DNA from: an uncultured Actinomycetes bacterium
GTDB lineage: Bacteria > Actinomycetota > Actinomycetes > Mycobacteriales > Mycobacteriaceae
Direction: 5' to 3'
DNA length: 64,000 nucleotides
Assembly (NCBI GenBank): GCA_903884065.1
Contig: CAISDL010000042.1
Coordinates: forward strand, 16,864 to 80,863
The position numbers and the translations under genes were made by a program. Positions 35,704 through 44,455 of this stretch are shown one piece after another. The notes under the pieces are model-generated. The model did not search any database and was not told the origin of the DNA. It saw only the letters and a program-made list of their open reading frames with translations. Within the stretch, counting starts at the first letter, position 1. Each line of letters starts with the position of its first letter.

Positions 35704-37245
35704 TCAGTCGGTAACGACGCCCGCGCGCGGCTTCGGCAGCAACACCATCGCGACGACGATCGCCGCCACGGGAACCACCGCCATGATGAGACTGGTGTGA
35801 TGGATGGCGCCCAGCCAGCTGTCGGTAGCCTCGGACACCACCCAGCGGGCCCGATCGGGGTCGAGCACCTCGCCACCCGCCGCCGGGTTGGGGGCCCCGC
35901 CGTGAGCGACCTGAAGCGCATCGCGGGCCTGCGCCTCGCTGATGCCGGATCCCTCGAGTTTGCCGCGGCCGTCACGCAGGAACAGCGTCGTGCCGACGAG
36001 GGCGAACAGCGCCGGTCCCAGCGAATAGGCGGCCTGCCCGACGGCGGGCTTGACCGCCGATACCGCGCCGCCCAACTCGGGCGGGGCGCTGGACATCATG
36101 ATGGTCGACTGCGGGGTCTGCACCACCGCTCCCCCGATCGCATTGAGCGCCACCGCGATCCCGAGGTACACGATGGGGGTGTGTTCGTCGAGCACGACCA
36201 GCATGACCATGCTGACGAGCAGGATCACCAGCCCGGCCATCAGGACGGCGCGTTCGGAGTAGCGGGCGACGGCGCGGCCGGCCAGCACCGCGGCGGCCGA
36301 TGCCACCAGCATGGCCGGGATGAGCAGCAGTCCGAGCAGTTCGGGTGACTTCCCGCGGATGGTGACCAGGTAGTAGGCGAACAGGATGGTTCCACCGCCG
36401 CCGAGGAAGTTGAACGCCGCACCCGCGGTCAGCGCGGCGTTGAACCGGCCGGACCGGAAGATCCGCATGTCCAGCGCGGGAGCCTCGGTCCGCAGTTCCC
36501 ACCACACGAACACCACGCCGAGTGCGATGCCGACCGCGATCAGGGCCACGGCGGCGGTGCTGAATCCACCCTGCAGTTCGGTGAGCCCGTAGATGACGGT
36601 GATCAGTGCCGCGGCGATCAGCAGGATGCCGGGGATGTCGAGTCGGCGTTTGTCGCGAACGGTCTCCGGAACGTACTTCAGCGTGATCGCCAGGGTGAGC
36701 ACTGCCAGTACCGGAGTGACCAGAAAGCAGGTCCGCCAGCCGTAGTGGCTGGCCAGCCAGCCCCCGATGGCCGGCTGGAACACCGCCAGGGCGTGACCGG
36801 CCCCCAGGTAGGCCGCGATGGCCCCAGCGCGCCCCGCGGGCGGGAACACCGCGTTGATGATGGCCAGCGAGAGCCCGAGCAGGAACGCGAAAGCGACGCC
36901 CAGTCCGGCGCGGGCGACGAGAAGCACGCCGATGTGCGGGGCGGCGGCACCGAGAACTCCGAAAACGATCGACCCGTAGATGCCGATGACGAACATCCGC
37001 TTCATCCCGGCCAGGTCGCCCAGAGCACCGGCGCCCAGGACGGCGGCGGCCAGCGTCAGGGTGCACAGACTCGCCAGGAAACTGGCTGTGCCCGGGCTGA
37101 ATTGGAGACCCTTGCGGATCTCGGCGAGATTCGCCGACAGCGTGGTGGGGTCGGCCGCGGTGATGCTGTAACCGAGCCCCATGGCGATGACGGTCATAGT
37201 GGCCGCCAGCCCAGAGACCTCTGTTTGCTTCTGGCCCTGCGGCAT
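35704..37245 (-). CDS. MFS transporter, probable drug/proton antiporter type
   Basis: The 513-residue integral membrane protein has about 14 helices with the layout of the DHA2 group. Visible features include the N-terminal helix LAATMTVIAMGLGYSITAADP, motif A-like GALGDLAGMKRMFVIGIYG, ARAGLGVAFAFLLGLSL, and several Gly/Pro-rich helices. A hydrophilic loop near GKLEGSGISEAQARDALQ lies late in the sequence. Its substrate is unknown. It is divergent from fadD8, with 90 bp between the starts that carry a KstR-type operator. Confidence 0.88.
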   Translation of the reverse strand: MPQGQKQTEVSGLAATMTVIAMGLGYSITAADPTTLSANLAEIRKGLQFSPGTASFLASLCTLTLAAAVLGAGALGDLAGMKRMFVIGIYGSIVFGVLGAAAPHIGVLLVARAGLGVAFAFLLGLSLAIINAVFPPAGRAGAIAAYLGAGHALAVFQPAIGGWLASHYGWRTCFLVTPVLAVLTLAITLKYVPETVRDKRRLDIPGILLIAAALITVIYGLTELQGGFSTAAVALIAVGIALGVVFVWWELRTEAPALDMRIFRSGRFNAALTAGAAFNFLGGGGTILFAYYLVTIRGKSPELLGLLLIPAMLVASAAAVLAGRAVARYSERAVLMAGLVILLVSMVMLVVLDEHTPIVYLGIAVALNAIGGAVVQTPQSTIMMSSAPPELGGAVSAVKPAVGQAAYSLGPALFALVGTTLFLRDGRGKLEGSGISEAQARDALQVAHGGAPNPAAGGEVLDPDRARWVVSEATDSWLGAIHHTSLIMAVVPVAAIVVAMVLLPKPRAGVVTD

Positions 37246-37310
37246 TGACCGATGCTATGCCCGCCGCACAGCCGAGCGCACCCGTCCGGACTATCCGCCT
37301 GGCTCCCAAC

Positions 37311-37324
37311 TGGAACGCGTTCTA
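37311..37324 (+). promoter_or_regulatory. KstR-type operator upstream of fadD8
   Basis: TGGAACGCGTTCTA fits the KstR consensus TNNAACNNGTTNNA at every fixed position. It overlaps the -10 hexamer TAATGT (37323-37328), which is 7 bases before the fadD8 ATG at 37336. Repressor binding here would block fadD8 and perhaps the divergent MFS gene. Confidence 0.6.
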
Positions 37325-37335
37325 ATGTTGCAGCC

Positions 37336-38931
37336 ATGAGCCAACTGAGGCACCCGGTGCACACCGGTCACCTGACCGTCGGCGCCCTCAAGCGCCATAG
37401 GGACCGGCCGGTGCTCTATCTGGGTGACACCACGATGACCGGCGGACAACTCGCCGACCGGATCAGCCAGTACGTCCAGGCGTTCGAGGCACTCGACGCG
37501 GGCACCGGCCACACCGTCGGCCTGCTCTCGCTCAACCGGCCCGAGGTGCTGATGATCATCGGTGCCGGCCAGACCCAGGGCTACCGCCGCACCGCCCTGC
37601 ATCCGCTCGGATCGTTGGACGACCACGCCTACGTGCTCGCCGACGCGGGTGCGACGTCATTGATCATCGATCCGAACCCGATGTTCGTCGAACGCGCGGT
37701 CGGACTACTGGCCAAGGTGCCGTCGCTGCGGCAGATCCTGACACTCGGTCCGGTCCCAGCTGAGTTGGCCGAGGTCGGCGTCGACCTCATCGCCGCGGCC
37801 GCCGACTACCCGCCCGGGCCGCTTGTCGCCGCGGAACTGCCGCCGGATCACATCGGCGGGATGGCCTACACCGGCGGCACCACCGGTAAGCCCAAAGGCG
37901 TGATGGGCACGGTGGGGTCGATCCTGACCATGACGACCATTCAGTTGGCCGAATGGGAATGGCCGGAGCACCCGCGGTTTCTGATGTGCACGCCGCTGTC
38001 ACACGCCGGGGCGGCGTTCTTCACACCGACGATCGTCAAGGGCGGCGAGATGATCGTGCTGCCGAAGTTCGACCCGGCCGAGGTGCTGCGGGTGATCGAG
38101 GAGCGCCGGATCACCGCCACCATGCTGGTTCCGTCGATGATCTATGCGCTGATGGACCACCCGGATTCGCACACCCGCGATCTGTCGTCGCTGGAGACGG
38201 TCTACTACGGAGCCTCGGCGATGAACCCGGTGCGACTGGCCGAGGCGATCCGGCGGTTCGGGCCGATCTTCGCGCAGTACTACGGGCAGTCCGAGGCGCC
38301 GATGGCGATCACCTACCTGGCCAAGACCGACCACGACGAGAAGCGGCTCACCTCGTGTGGGCGCCCGACGCTGTTCGCCCGGGTGGCATTGCTCGACGGC
38401 GATGACAACCCGGTCCCCAGGGGCGACGTGGGCGAGATCTGCGTGTCGGGTCCGCTGCTCTCCGGCGGCTATTGGAACCTGCCGGAAGAAACCGCCACGA
38501 CGTTCCGCGACGGCTGGATGCACACCGGCGATATGGCACGCGCGGACGAGGACGGCTTCTACCACATCGTGGACCGGGTCAAGGACATGATCGTCACCGG
38601 TGGATTCAACGTGTTCCCCCGCGAGGTGGAGGACGTCGTCGCCGAGCACCCGGCCGTGGCCCAGGTGTGCGTGATCGGCACCCCCGACGAGAAGTGGGGG
38701 GAGGCGGTGACGGCGGTGATCGTGCTGCGCCCCGGGCATCCCACCGACGAGGACGCCGTCGCGGCGCTGACCGCCGAGATCCAGGCCGCGGTCAAGGAGC
38801 GCAAGGGGTCGGTGCAGTCGCCCAAGCAGGTGATCGTGGTGGACTCGGTGCCGGTGACCGCGCTGGGCAAGCCGGACAAGAAGGCGGTGCGGGCGCAGTT
38901 CTGGGAGGGCGCCGGACGTGCCATCGGTTAA
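37336..38931 (+). CDS. fadD8: Acyl-CoA synthetase FadD8
   Basis: The 531-residue ANL enzyme is very close to M. tuberculosis FadD8 as remembered, with LVGALKRH-like HLTVGALKRHRDRPVLYLGD, NRPEVLMIIGAGQ, the ATP motif YTGGTTGKPKGVMG, FLMCTPLSHAGAAFFTPT, the A5 motif YYGQSEAPMAITYL, and IVDRVKDMIVTGGFNVFP. It activates a fatty or steroid-derived acid to its CoA ester, feeding beta-oxidation; the exact substrate is unproven. The operator and leaderless -10 described at 37311 point to sterol-responsive control. Its last 14 bases overlap the HAD gene. Confidence 0.92.
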   Translation: MSQLRHPVHTGHLTVGALKRHRDRPVLYLGDTTMTGGQLADRISQYVQAFEALDAGTGHTVGLLSLNRPEVLMIIGAGQTQGYRRTALHPLGSLDDHAYVLADAGATSLIIDPNPMFVERAVGLLAKVPSLRQILTLGPVPAELAEVGVDLIAAAADYPPGPLVAAELPPDHIGGMAYTGGTTGKPKGVMGTVGSILTMTTIQLAEWEWPEHPRFLMCTPLSHAGAAFFTPTIVKGGEMIVLPKFDPAEVLRVIEERRITATMLVPSMIYALMDHPDSHTRDLSSLETVYYGASAMNPVRLAEAIRRFGPIFAQYYGQSEAPMAITYLAKTDHDEKRLTSCGRPTLFARVALLDGDDNPVPRGDVGEICVSGPLLSGGYWNLPEETATTFRDGWMHTGDMARADEDGFYHIVDRVKDMIVTGGFNVFPREVEDVVAEHPAVAQVCVIGTPDEKWGEAVTAVIVLRPGHPTDEDAVAALTAEIQAAVKERKGSVQSPKQVIVVDSVPVTALGKPDKKAVRAQFWEGAGRAIG

Positions 38932-39565
38932 AGCGGTTCTGTTCGACTTCTCCGGCACGCTGGCCTCTCTGGAGGAGAACGACGGCTGGTTCGACGGCAT
39001 GGGCCTGGACGCCACGCGCCGCGCGGAGGTGATGGACCGGATGACCCATCCCACGGCCACTGTCACCCATGAGGCCTGGGCGCACCGCGACCTGGACCCA
39101 GTCATGCACTCACAGGCCTATATGCACGTGCTGCGCGAGTCCGGGCTGACCGACGAGCAGGCCGCTTCGCTGTACGCGCGTTGTGTCGACCCGGTCGAGT
39201 GGGCCCTGTACCCGGACACCGTCGCGGTGCTGGATGGGTTGCGCCGCAGCGGAATCCGGACCGCGGTGGTGTCCAACATCGCCTGGGACATCCGGACGGT
39301 GTTGGTGCCAGCCGGCGCCCACGCCGACGAATATGTGCTGTCCTACGAAGTCGGCGCGGCCAAACCGGATCTGCGTATCTTCGAGGTTGCACTGAGACGG
39401 CTTGGCGTCGACGCCGCCGACGCGCTGATGGTCGGCGACAGCGAGGAGAACGACGGGGCCGCCCGCGGGGTCGGCTGTTCGTTCGCGTGGGTCGATCCGC
39501 TGCCGATCGCGCAGCGCCCGACCGGGTTGGTCGACGCCCTGCGGGAGCAGGGCATCAACGAGTAA
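38918..39565 (+). CDS. HAD family hydrolase
   Basis: The 215-residue phosphatase-fold protein has motif I LFDFSGTLASLEE (Asp nucleophile, with Ser at the position of the second loop Asp-x-Asp), motif II region VVSNIAWDIR, the Lys motif KPDLRIFEVALRRLG and motif IV MVGDSEENDGAAR. The second Asp of the usual DxDxT motif is replaced by Ser (DFSGT), so it may be a phosphonatase or dehalogenase-like variant rather than a simple phosphatase. The gene overlaps fadD8 by 14 bases and is translationally coupled to it. Confidence 0.85.
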   Translation: MPSVKAVLFDFSGTLASLEENDGWFDGMGLDATRRAEVMDRMTHPTATVTHEAWAHRDLDPVMHSQAYMHVLRESGLTDEQAASLYARCVDPVEWALYPDTVAVLDGLRRSGIRTAVVSNIAWDIRTVLVPAGAHADEYVLSYEVGAAKPDLRIFEVALRRLGVDAADALMVGDSEENDGAARGVGCSFAWVDPLPIAQRPTGLVDALREQGINE

Positions 39566-39767
39566 TCCGATCAGGCCGCTGCGCTTACCGGTCAACCAGA
39601 TCAGCCGACGCGATCCGCGCCGGCAGACCGCGCGACTCCGGGCCGCTCAGCGCGGCTTGCAGGTTCACCTCGGTCGCACCAGCGCGGGCCGGCATGACGG
39701 GCGTCCCCCACTCACTCGACGACCGGTATCGCCAAAGTCGTTGCCATCGAGGCTAATTGCGTCGGAT

Positions 39768-40910
39768 TCACGCGCTCCGCATGGCGTGAATCCGTCGGCG
39801 ACTGGGCGCACGCACTGCATCGTAGTGGCCGAGAAGTTGATCGCAGATCCGCGGCCAACTGCGGTTGACCACGCTTCGCCGGGCAGCAAGCGAGTACCGG
39901 GGCCGTTGTCCGAGCAGGTGATCGACGGACCGGGACAGCCCGGATTCGAAGTCCGCGATCGGCAGCAGGATGCCCGTGCGGAAGGGCGCCACAAGGTCGC
40001 GGGGGCCGCCCGCATCCGGCGCGATGACCGGGACGCCGGAAGCCAGCGCTTCCTGCACAGCCTGGCAGAACGTCTCATGCTCGCCGGGATGGACGAACAC
40101 GTCCATGCTGGCGTAGGCGGCCGCGAGTTGTGGACCGTGGAGGGCGCCGGTGAAAACCGCCGCGGGCATGAGCTTGTGTAGCTTGTGCTTCTCAATACCG
40201 TCCCCGACGACCACCACCTGAAGGTCGTGGCGCCGCGCGACGACCGCCAGCCGACCGACATGCTTCTCCGGCGCCAGTCGGCCGACGAAGCCGATGATGG
40301 GCCGGCCATGCGGTGACCACTGCTTGCGGAGGGACTCACTGCGAGCCGAGGGTACGAAGCCGTTCAAGTCAACGCCTCGCGCCCAATGGTGCACGCGGGG
40401 AATGTCTTTCGCCCGCAACGTGTCGATGGCGGCCGTCGATGGGGCCAGCGTCCGGTCGGCCAGCGAGTGCAGGTGGCGCAGCCATGCCCAGGCCGCCGGA
40501 GCCGCAAAGGGCACCCCGTAGCTGTGAGCGAGTCCGGCGACATCGGTCTGATACACCGCGACGGTCGGGATTCCGAGTCGTCGTGCCGCGAGCAGGCCGC
40601 CGTAGCCCAGTAGTGCCGGCGATGCCAGATGTACGACGTGGGGCTCGAATCCGCGAAGGATGCGCAGGATCTCGGGCCGGGGCACGCCCAGTGGCAGGGA
40701 GGTCACGGCGGGAAACATCCGGGACGGAACCCGGTGTATCCGTATGCCGTCGTACAGGCGATCCGCGGGCGGCTCACCACGCGGGTTGTCGGGAGCGATG
40801 ACGAGGGTCTCGTGCCCGGTTCGGCGCAGATGCTCAAGCACCCGTAGCACCGAATTGGACACACCGTTGACGTGGGGCAGGAATGACTCGGCGACTATTG
40901 CGACGCGCAC
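39768..40910 (-). CDS. mgtA: Glycosyltransferase family 4, MgtA-like alpha-mannosyltransferase
   Basis: GT-B transferase that adds mannose from GDP-mannose to glycolipids of the envelope. The 380-residue protein closely resembles M. tuberculosis MgtA (Rv0557) as remembered, with [40 protein letters not shown], the nucleotide-sugar region [17 protein letters not shown], and [37 protein letters not shown], the donor-binding E-x7-E motif. The start is GTG. Here the gene lies between the HAD gene and an SDR gene rather than next to menG. Confidence 0.85.
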   Translation of the reverse strand: MRVAIVAESFLPHVNGVSNSVLRVLEHLRRTGHETLVIAPDNPRGEPPADRLYDGIRIHRVPSRMFPAVTSLPLGVPRPEILRILRGFEPHVVHLASPALLGYGGLLAARRLGIPTVAVYQTDVAGLAHSYGVPFAAPAAWAWLRHLHSLADRTLAPSTAAIDTLRAKDIPRVHHWARGVDLNGFVPSARSESLRKQWSPHGRPIIGFVGRLAPEKHVGRLAVVARRHDLQVVVVGDGIEKHKLHKLMPAAVFTGALHGPQLAAAYASMDVFVHPGEHETFCQAVQEALASGVPVIAPDAGGPRDLVAPFRTGILLPIADFESGLSRSVDHLLGQRPRYSLAARRSVVNRSWPRICDQLLGHYDAVRAPSRRRIHAMRSA

Positions 40911-41035
40911 GGTTCCAGACTGAGTCCGAAGGGTTTCGGCGAGGTTGCGACTCCGGGTACTCCAGCCGTCGATCCGCCGACTAATCAGTCGAGCAGTCAG
41001 TCCGGCAGCCTCATCCCGCGTCGGCTATAGACTTC

Positions 41036-41905
41036 GTGACCGTGAATCCTCTGCGCCGCAAGCTCACCGAGGCGATCGCCATGGCGGGTATGCGTCCGCC
41101 ATTGCGTATGCCAGCCCGCACGCGAATCAAGTTGGACGGCAAGCGGGTCCTGGTCACCGGTGCCTCGTCGGGTATCGGCGAGGCGGGTGCGGAGCGATTC
41201 GCCGCCGAGGGTGCGGAGGTCATCGTCGTCGCCCGCCGGGCTGACCTGCTCGACGACCTGGTAACGCGCATTGCCGAGGCCGGCGGCACGGCCACCGCGA
41301 TCCCGTGCGATCTGGCCGATCTCGACGCCGTCGAGGCCCTGGCCGACACCGTTGAACAGCGGTTCGGCGGCGTGGACATTCTGGTCAACAACGCCGGGCG
41401 GTCCATCCGTCGGCCGCTGGCTGAATCCCTGGACCGATGGCATGACGTCGAGCGGACGATGACGCTGAACTACTACTCGCCGCTGCGACTGATCCGCGGC
41501 CTGGCTCCGGGCATGATCGAACGCGGCGACGGGCACATCATCAACGTGGCGACCTGGGGCGTGCTCAGCGAGGCCTCCCCCCTGTTCGGTGTCTACAACG
41601 CGTCGAAGGCCGCATTGAGCGCGGTGAGCCGGGTCATCGAGACCGAATGGGCGCGCGCCGGGGTTCACTCGACCACGCTGTACTACCCCCTGGTGGCCAC
41701 CCCGATGATCGCACCCACCAAGGCCTACACCGGCATGCCGGCGCTGAGTTCGGCCGAAGCCGCACAATGGATGATCGACGCCGCCCGGCACCGCCCGGTG
41801 CGCATCGCCCCGCGGTTCGGAGTCAGCGCCCGAGCGCTCGATGTCGTCGCCCCCGGAGTGCTGAATGCGGTACTCAAGCGTCAACGCATGCAGCCGACGA
41901 AGTAG
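41036..41905 (+). CDS. SDR family NAD(P)-dependent oxidoreductase
   Basis: Short-chain dehydrogenase of 289 residues with an N-terminal Arg-rich stretch of about 30 residues. The cofactor motif is VLVTGASSGIGEAGAERF, the structural motif is ILVNNAG, and the catalytic Tyr-Lys is VYNASKAALSAVSRV. It resembles the Rv0547c family of M. tuberculosis. Two in-frame GTG starts exist, at 41036 and 41042. The second follows the possible -10 TAGACT (41028-41033) by 8 bases. It is 5 bases upstream of the VOC gene. Confidence 0.88.
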   Translation: MTVNPLRRKLTEAIAMAGMRPPLRMPARTRIKLDGKRVLVTGASSGIGEAGAERFAAEGAEVIVVARRADLLDDLVTRIAEAGGTATAIPCDLADLDAVEALADTVEQRFGGVDILVNNAGRSIRRPLAESLDRWHDVERTMTLNYYSPLRLIRGLAPGMIERGDGHIINVATWGVLSEASPLFGVYNASKAALSAVSRVIETEWARAGVHSTTLYYPLVATPMIAPTKAYTGMPALSSAEAAQWMIDAARHRPVRIAPRFGVSARALDVVAPGVLNAVLKRQRMQPTK

Positions 41906-41910
41906 CGCCC

Positions 41911-42297
41911 ATGGAGATCCTCGCCAGCCGGATGCTGCTGCGGCCCGCCGACTACCAACGTTCACTCGCCTTTTACCGGGATGCCCTTGGACTGGCGATC
42001 GCACGCGAATATCCCGGCGGCACAGTCTTCTTCGCGGGACAGTCATTGATCGAGCTGGCCGGTCACGGCGGAGGGGCCGACGCCGTCGGCAGCTTCCCCG
42101 GTGCGCTGTGGCTGCAGGTCCGTGACGTCTACGCCGCCCAGGATGAGCTGCGGCAGCGCGGAGTGGCGATCGCACGCGAAGCCCGCCAGGAACCCTGGAC
42201 GCTGCACGAGATGCATGTCGAAGACCCGGACGGGATCACGTTGATCTTTGTGCAGGTGCCTGAGAACCACCCGTTGCGCCGTGACAGTCGGGGCTAG
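41911..42297 (+). CDS. VOC family (glyoxalase/bleomycin resistance-like) protein
   Basis: The 128-residue protein has the vicinal oxygen chelate fold with metal-ligand positions MLLRPADYQRSLAFYRDALG, SLIELAGHG and MHVEDPDGITLIFVQ. No specific substrate is suggested. M. tuberculosis Rv0546c is the likely orthologue by neighbourhood. The ATG at 41911 starts just after the SDR stop, so the two are probably coupled. Confidence 0.88.
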   Translation: MEILASRMLLRPADYQRSLAFYRDALGLAIAREYPGGTVFFAGQSLIELAGHGGGADAVGSFPGALWLQVRDVYAAQDELRQRGVAIAREARQEPWTLHEMHVEDPDGITLIFVQVPENHPLRRDSRG

Positions 42298-42324
42298 ATA
42301 CCCGAACCGATGGGCCGCCCTTGG

Positions 42325-42636
42325 TCAGCGACCGTCTTCCAGCGGCCAGCCGACCGAGGCGAGTCGACCGGCGACCTGCCGCATCTCCTCGGGATTGGGT
42401 TCCTTCTCGATGACCTCGTGGATCGCGTCACGGATCTGCTGCTCGGTCACGGGGGTGTCTGCGTCGGTACGGCGGACAATGGTCCGCGCCGCCTTGACCA
42501 CTTCCTCCTCGGACAATGAGCGCATGAGCAGCGCCAGCAGAGGGAAGTAGTCCTTCGGCGGGACCCCCTGCGGATAGCCGTCGTGGAGCCATCCCACGAC
42601 GTTGTCGACGAAGCCTTCGTGGTGCTCGACAGACAT
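42325..42636 (-). CDS. DUF3349 domain-containing protein (paralogue 1)
   Basis: The 103-residue protein has the DUF3349 pattern WLHDGYPQGVPPKDYFPLLALL, LSEEEVVKAARTIV, IRDAIHEVIEKEPNPEEMRQVAGRL and the C-terminal GWPL. The fold is all-helical and the function unknown. A second DUF3349 gene lies at 44456, on the other side of pitA. It is the last gene of the pitA operon, 9 bases behind the small membrane protein gene. Confidence 0.85.
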   Translation of the reverse strand: MSVEHHEGFVDNVVGWLHDGYPQGVPPKDYFPLLALLMRSLSEEEVVKAARTIVRRTDADTPVTEQQIRDAIHEVIEKEPNPEEMRQVAGRLASVGWPLEDGR

Positions 42637-42645
42637 TTCCCTACC

Positions 42646-42930
42646 TCACTTCTTCGGGAGCATGGGGAACAGATCGACCCCAAAGTGGTGGATGATCGTC
42701 GACCGGGTGATCCATGCGACCGCGGTGACGATGACGAAGGCGACAAACAGGAACAACAGAATCCCGACCAGTTTCAGCGCTGGATTCGGCTTGTGGACGA
42801 CGTGGTCGGCTTCCTCGCCGCCGGCCCCGAATGAGTAGGCCAGCATCCCCGTCGCGAACAGCGCAGGCAAGCCAGCGCCCAGGATGAGCCCTACGACGAG
42901 CACTTTGAAAATCGACTCCAGATAATGCAT
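42646..42930 (-). CDS. Small two-helix membrane protein
   Basis: The 94-residue protein has two membrane helices (SIFKVLVVGLILGAGLPALFATGMLAYSF and LKLVGILLFLFVAFVIVTAVAWI) with a short loop containing GAGGEEADHVVHKPNPA. I recall a similar small gene in M. tuberculosis (Rv0544c) next to pitA. It lies between pitA and DUF3349 on the minus strand, so it may modulate the transporter. Function unknown. Confidence 0.8.
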   Translation of the reverse strand: MHYLESIFKVLVVGLILGAGLPALFATGMLAYSFGAGGEEADHVVHKPNPALKLVGILLFLFVAFVIVTAVAWITRSTIIHHFGVDLFPMLPKK

Positions 42931-42944
42931 CAGCGCGTCCCCTC

Positions 42945-44219
42945 TCAGACCGGGGTCTTCGGTTGTGGAACCTTGGGCAGCCTCGGGCTCGTCTTGGCAA
43001 GCTGTGCGTCGCGAACGTCAGCCGGCACAACGGAATTCGTCGTCTCGTCCCAATCGGCGTTGACGTTGCTGTGGTCGACCTTCTGCTGCTGAGCCCGCCA
43101 CCACATGTATGCGGATGCGGCCACGAGTATCACGAAGATGACGCCGTCGCCGGCCAGTCGCGAACCGGTGACGTCCTTGATCACGTAGGACAGCCAGTAC
43201 GAGAGCGCACCCACCAGAGCGGCAGCCGGCAGGGTGACCAGCCACGCAACGGCCATCCGGCCGGCGACCGCCCAGCGCACCTGTGCACCGGGCTTGCCGA
43301 CGCCGCTGCCGAGTATCGATCCGGTGGCGACGTGGGTGGTGGACAGCGCCATGCCCGCGGCACTGGAGCTGAGGATGATCGCTGCCGATGAGGCTTCCGC
43401 GGCCAGACCCTGCGGCGACTCGATCTCCACCAGCCCCTTCCCCAGAGTCCGGATGACCCGCCAACCGCCGAGATAGGTGCCCAGGCCGATGGCTAACGCG
43501 CAACTGGCGATGATCCAGATCGGCAGGCCGTCGTTCTTCACGTCACCGGTCAGATGCCCCGTGGTGATCAGCGCCAGGGCGATCACACCCATGGTCTTCT
43601 GCGCGTCGTTGGTGCCGTGCGCCAGTGCGACCAGCGACGCCGTCGCGATCTGCCCCCAGCGGAAACCTGCTTCCCGACGGCGGTGCAGCACTTTCCGGGT
43701 GATGCGGTAGACCAGCCAGGTTCCGCATGCGGCGACCAGGCCGGCGATCAGGGGCGCGGCCACCGCGGGGATGAGCACCTTCTGGGTGACCCCCGGCCAG
43801 TTGACGCCTCTCAACCCGAGCGCGGCCAGGCCGGCGCCGATCAATCCGCCGAACAGTGCGTGCGACGAACTCGACGGTATGCCGAACAGCCACGTCAGCA
43901 GGTTCCACAGGATGCCACCGATCAAGCCCGCGAAGATGATCGTCAGGCCCATCGAAGCGTCAATACCCGGCAGCAATTGTCCAGTTTTCGAGTCCTGGAC
44001 TTTCAAGACCGACGTCGTGACGGTGACCGCAACCTCGACCGACAAAAAGGCGCCGACGAGATTGAGGATCCCGGCCAGCAGCACCGCGGTCTTGGGCTTC
44101 AGCGCACCGGTGGCGATGGATGTCGCCATGGCGTTCCCGGTGTCGTGGAAGCCGTTAGTGAAGTCGAACGCCAACGCAGTGGCGATCAACAGCACCAAGA
44201 TGATCATCTCTGTGCCCAT
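42945..44219 (-). CDS. pitA: Low-affinity inorganic phosphate transporter
   Basis: Inner-membrane H+/phosphate symporter of the PiT family. The 424-residue protein has the duplicated signature DFTNGFHDTGNAMATSIATGAL and LVALAHGTNDAQKTMGVIALAL, and about ten helices. The start at 44219 (MGTEMIILVLLIATALAF) puts the first helix at the N-terminus; a further in-frame reading upstream adds a hydrophilic stretch and is less likely. A run of GTTCA repeats lies about 95-140 bases upstream, and the promoter region is shared with the divergent DUF3349 gene. Confidence 0.93.
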   Translation of the reverse strand: MGTEMIILVLLIATALAFDFTNGFHDTGNAMATSIATGALKPKTAVLLAGILNLVGAFLSVEVAVTVTTSVLKVQDSKTGQLLPGIDASMGLTIIFAGLIGGILWNLLTWLFGIPSSSSHALFGGLIGAGLAALGLRGVNWPGVTQKVLIPAVAAPLIAGLVAACGTWLVYRITRKVLHRRREAGFRWGQIATASLVALAHGTNDAQKTMGVIALALITTGHLTGDVKNDGLPIWIIASCALAIGLGTYLGGWRVIRTLGKGLVEIESPQGLAAEASSAAIILSSSAAGMALSTTHVATGSILGSGVGKPGAQVRWAVAGRMAVAWLVTLPAAALVGALSYWLSYVIKDVTGSRLAGDGVIFVILVAASAYMWWRAQQQKVDHSNVNADWDETTNSVVPADVRDAQLAKTSPRLPKVPQPKTPV

Positions 44220-44312
44220 GCGGTCATTCTGCGGCCCTCGTATGAGATTTGGCCAATTACCGACATAGTGGTGACCTTGGTCCACCAGCGCGTTTACTTG
44301 ACTCGCCGAGGA

Positions 44313-44356
44313 GTTCATCCGCCGTTCACGATCCGTACTCTGAAGGTTCGCTGTCA
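44313..44356. promoter_or_regulatory. PHO-box-like direct repeats, 11-base period
   Basis: Four consecutive 11-base units start GTTCATC, GTTCACG, GTACTCT and GTTCGCT at 44313, 44324, 44335 and 44346. This spacing and the GTTCA core look like the 11-base repeats bound by PhoB/PhoP-type regulators in actinobacteria. The site lies between pitA and the divergent DUF3349-menE genes. Confidence 0.5.
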
Positions 44357-44455
44357 GCGGCCACTACCGGCCTATCGATGCCGCCGCGCCGCCGCTGTTG
44401 CCCCTAAGATCGGACGCAGCCGGGCGGCCACTCCAGCCCGGACGGAGGTGACGCG

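Noticed and set aside
39566..39767. Possible promoter or small RNA between the HAD gene and mgtA
   Set aside because: I see no -10/-35 pair in convincing position, no hairpin of note and no frame with a ribosome binding site; it is the convergent spacer of two genes.
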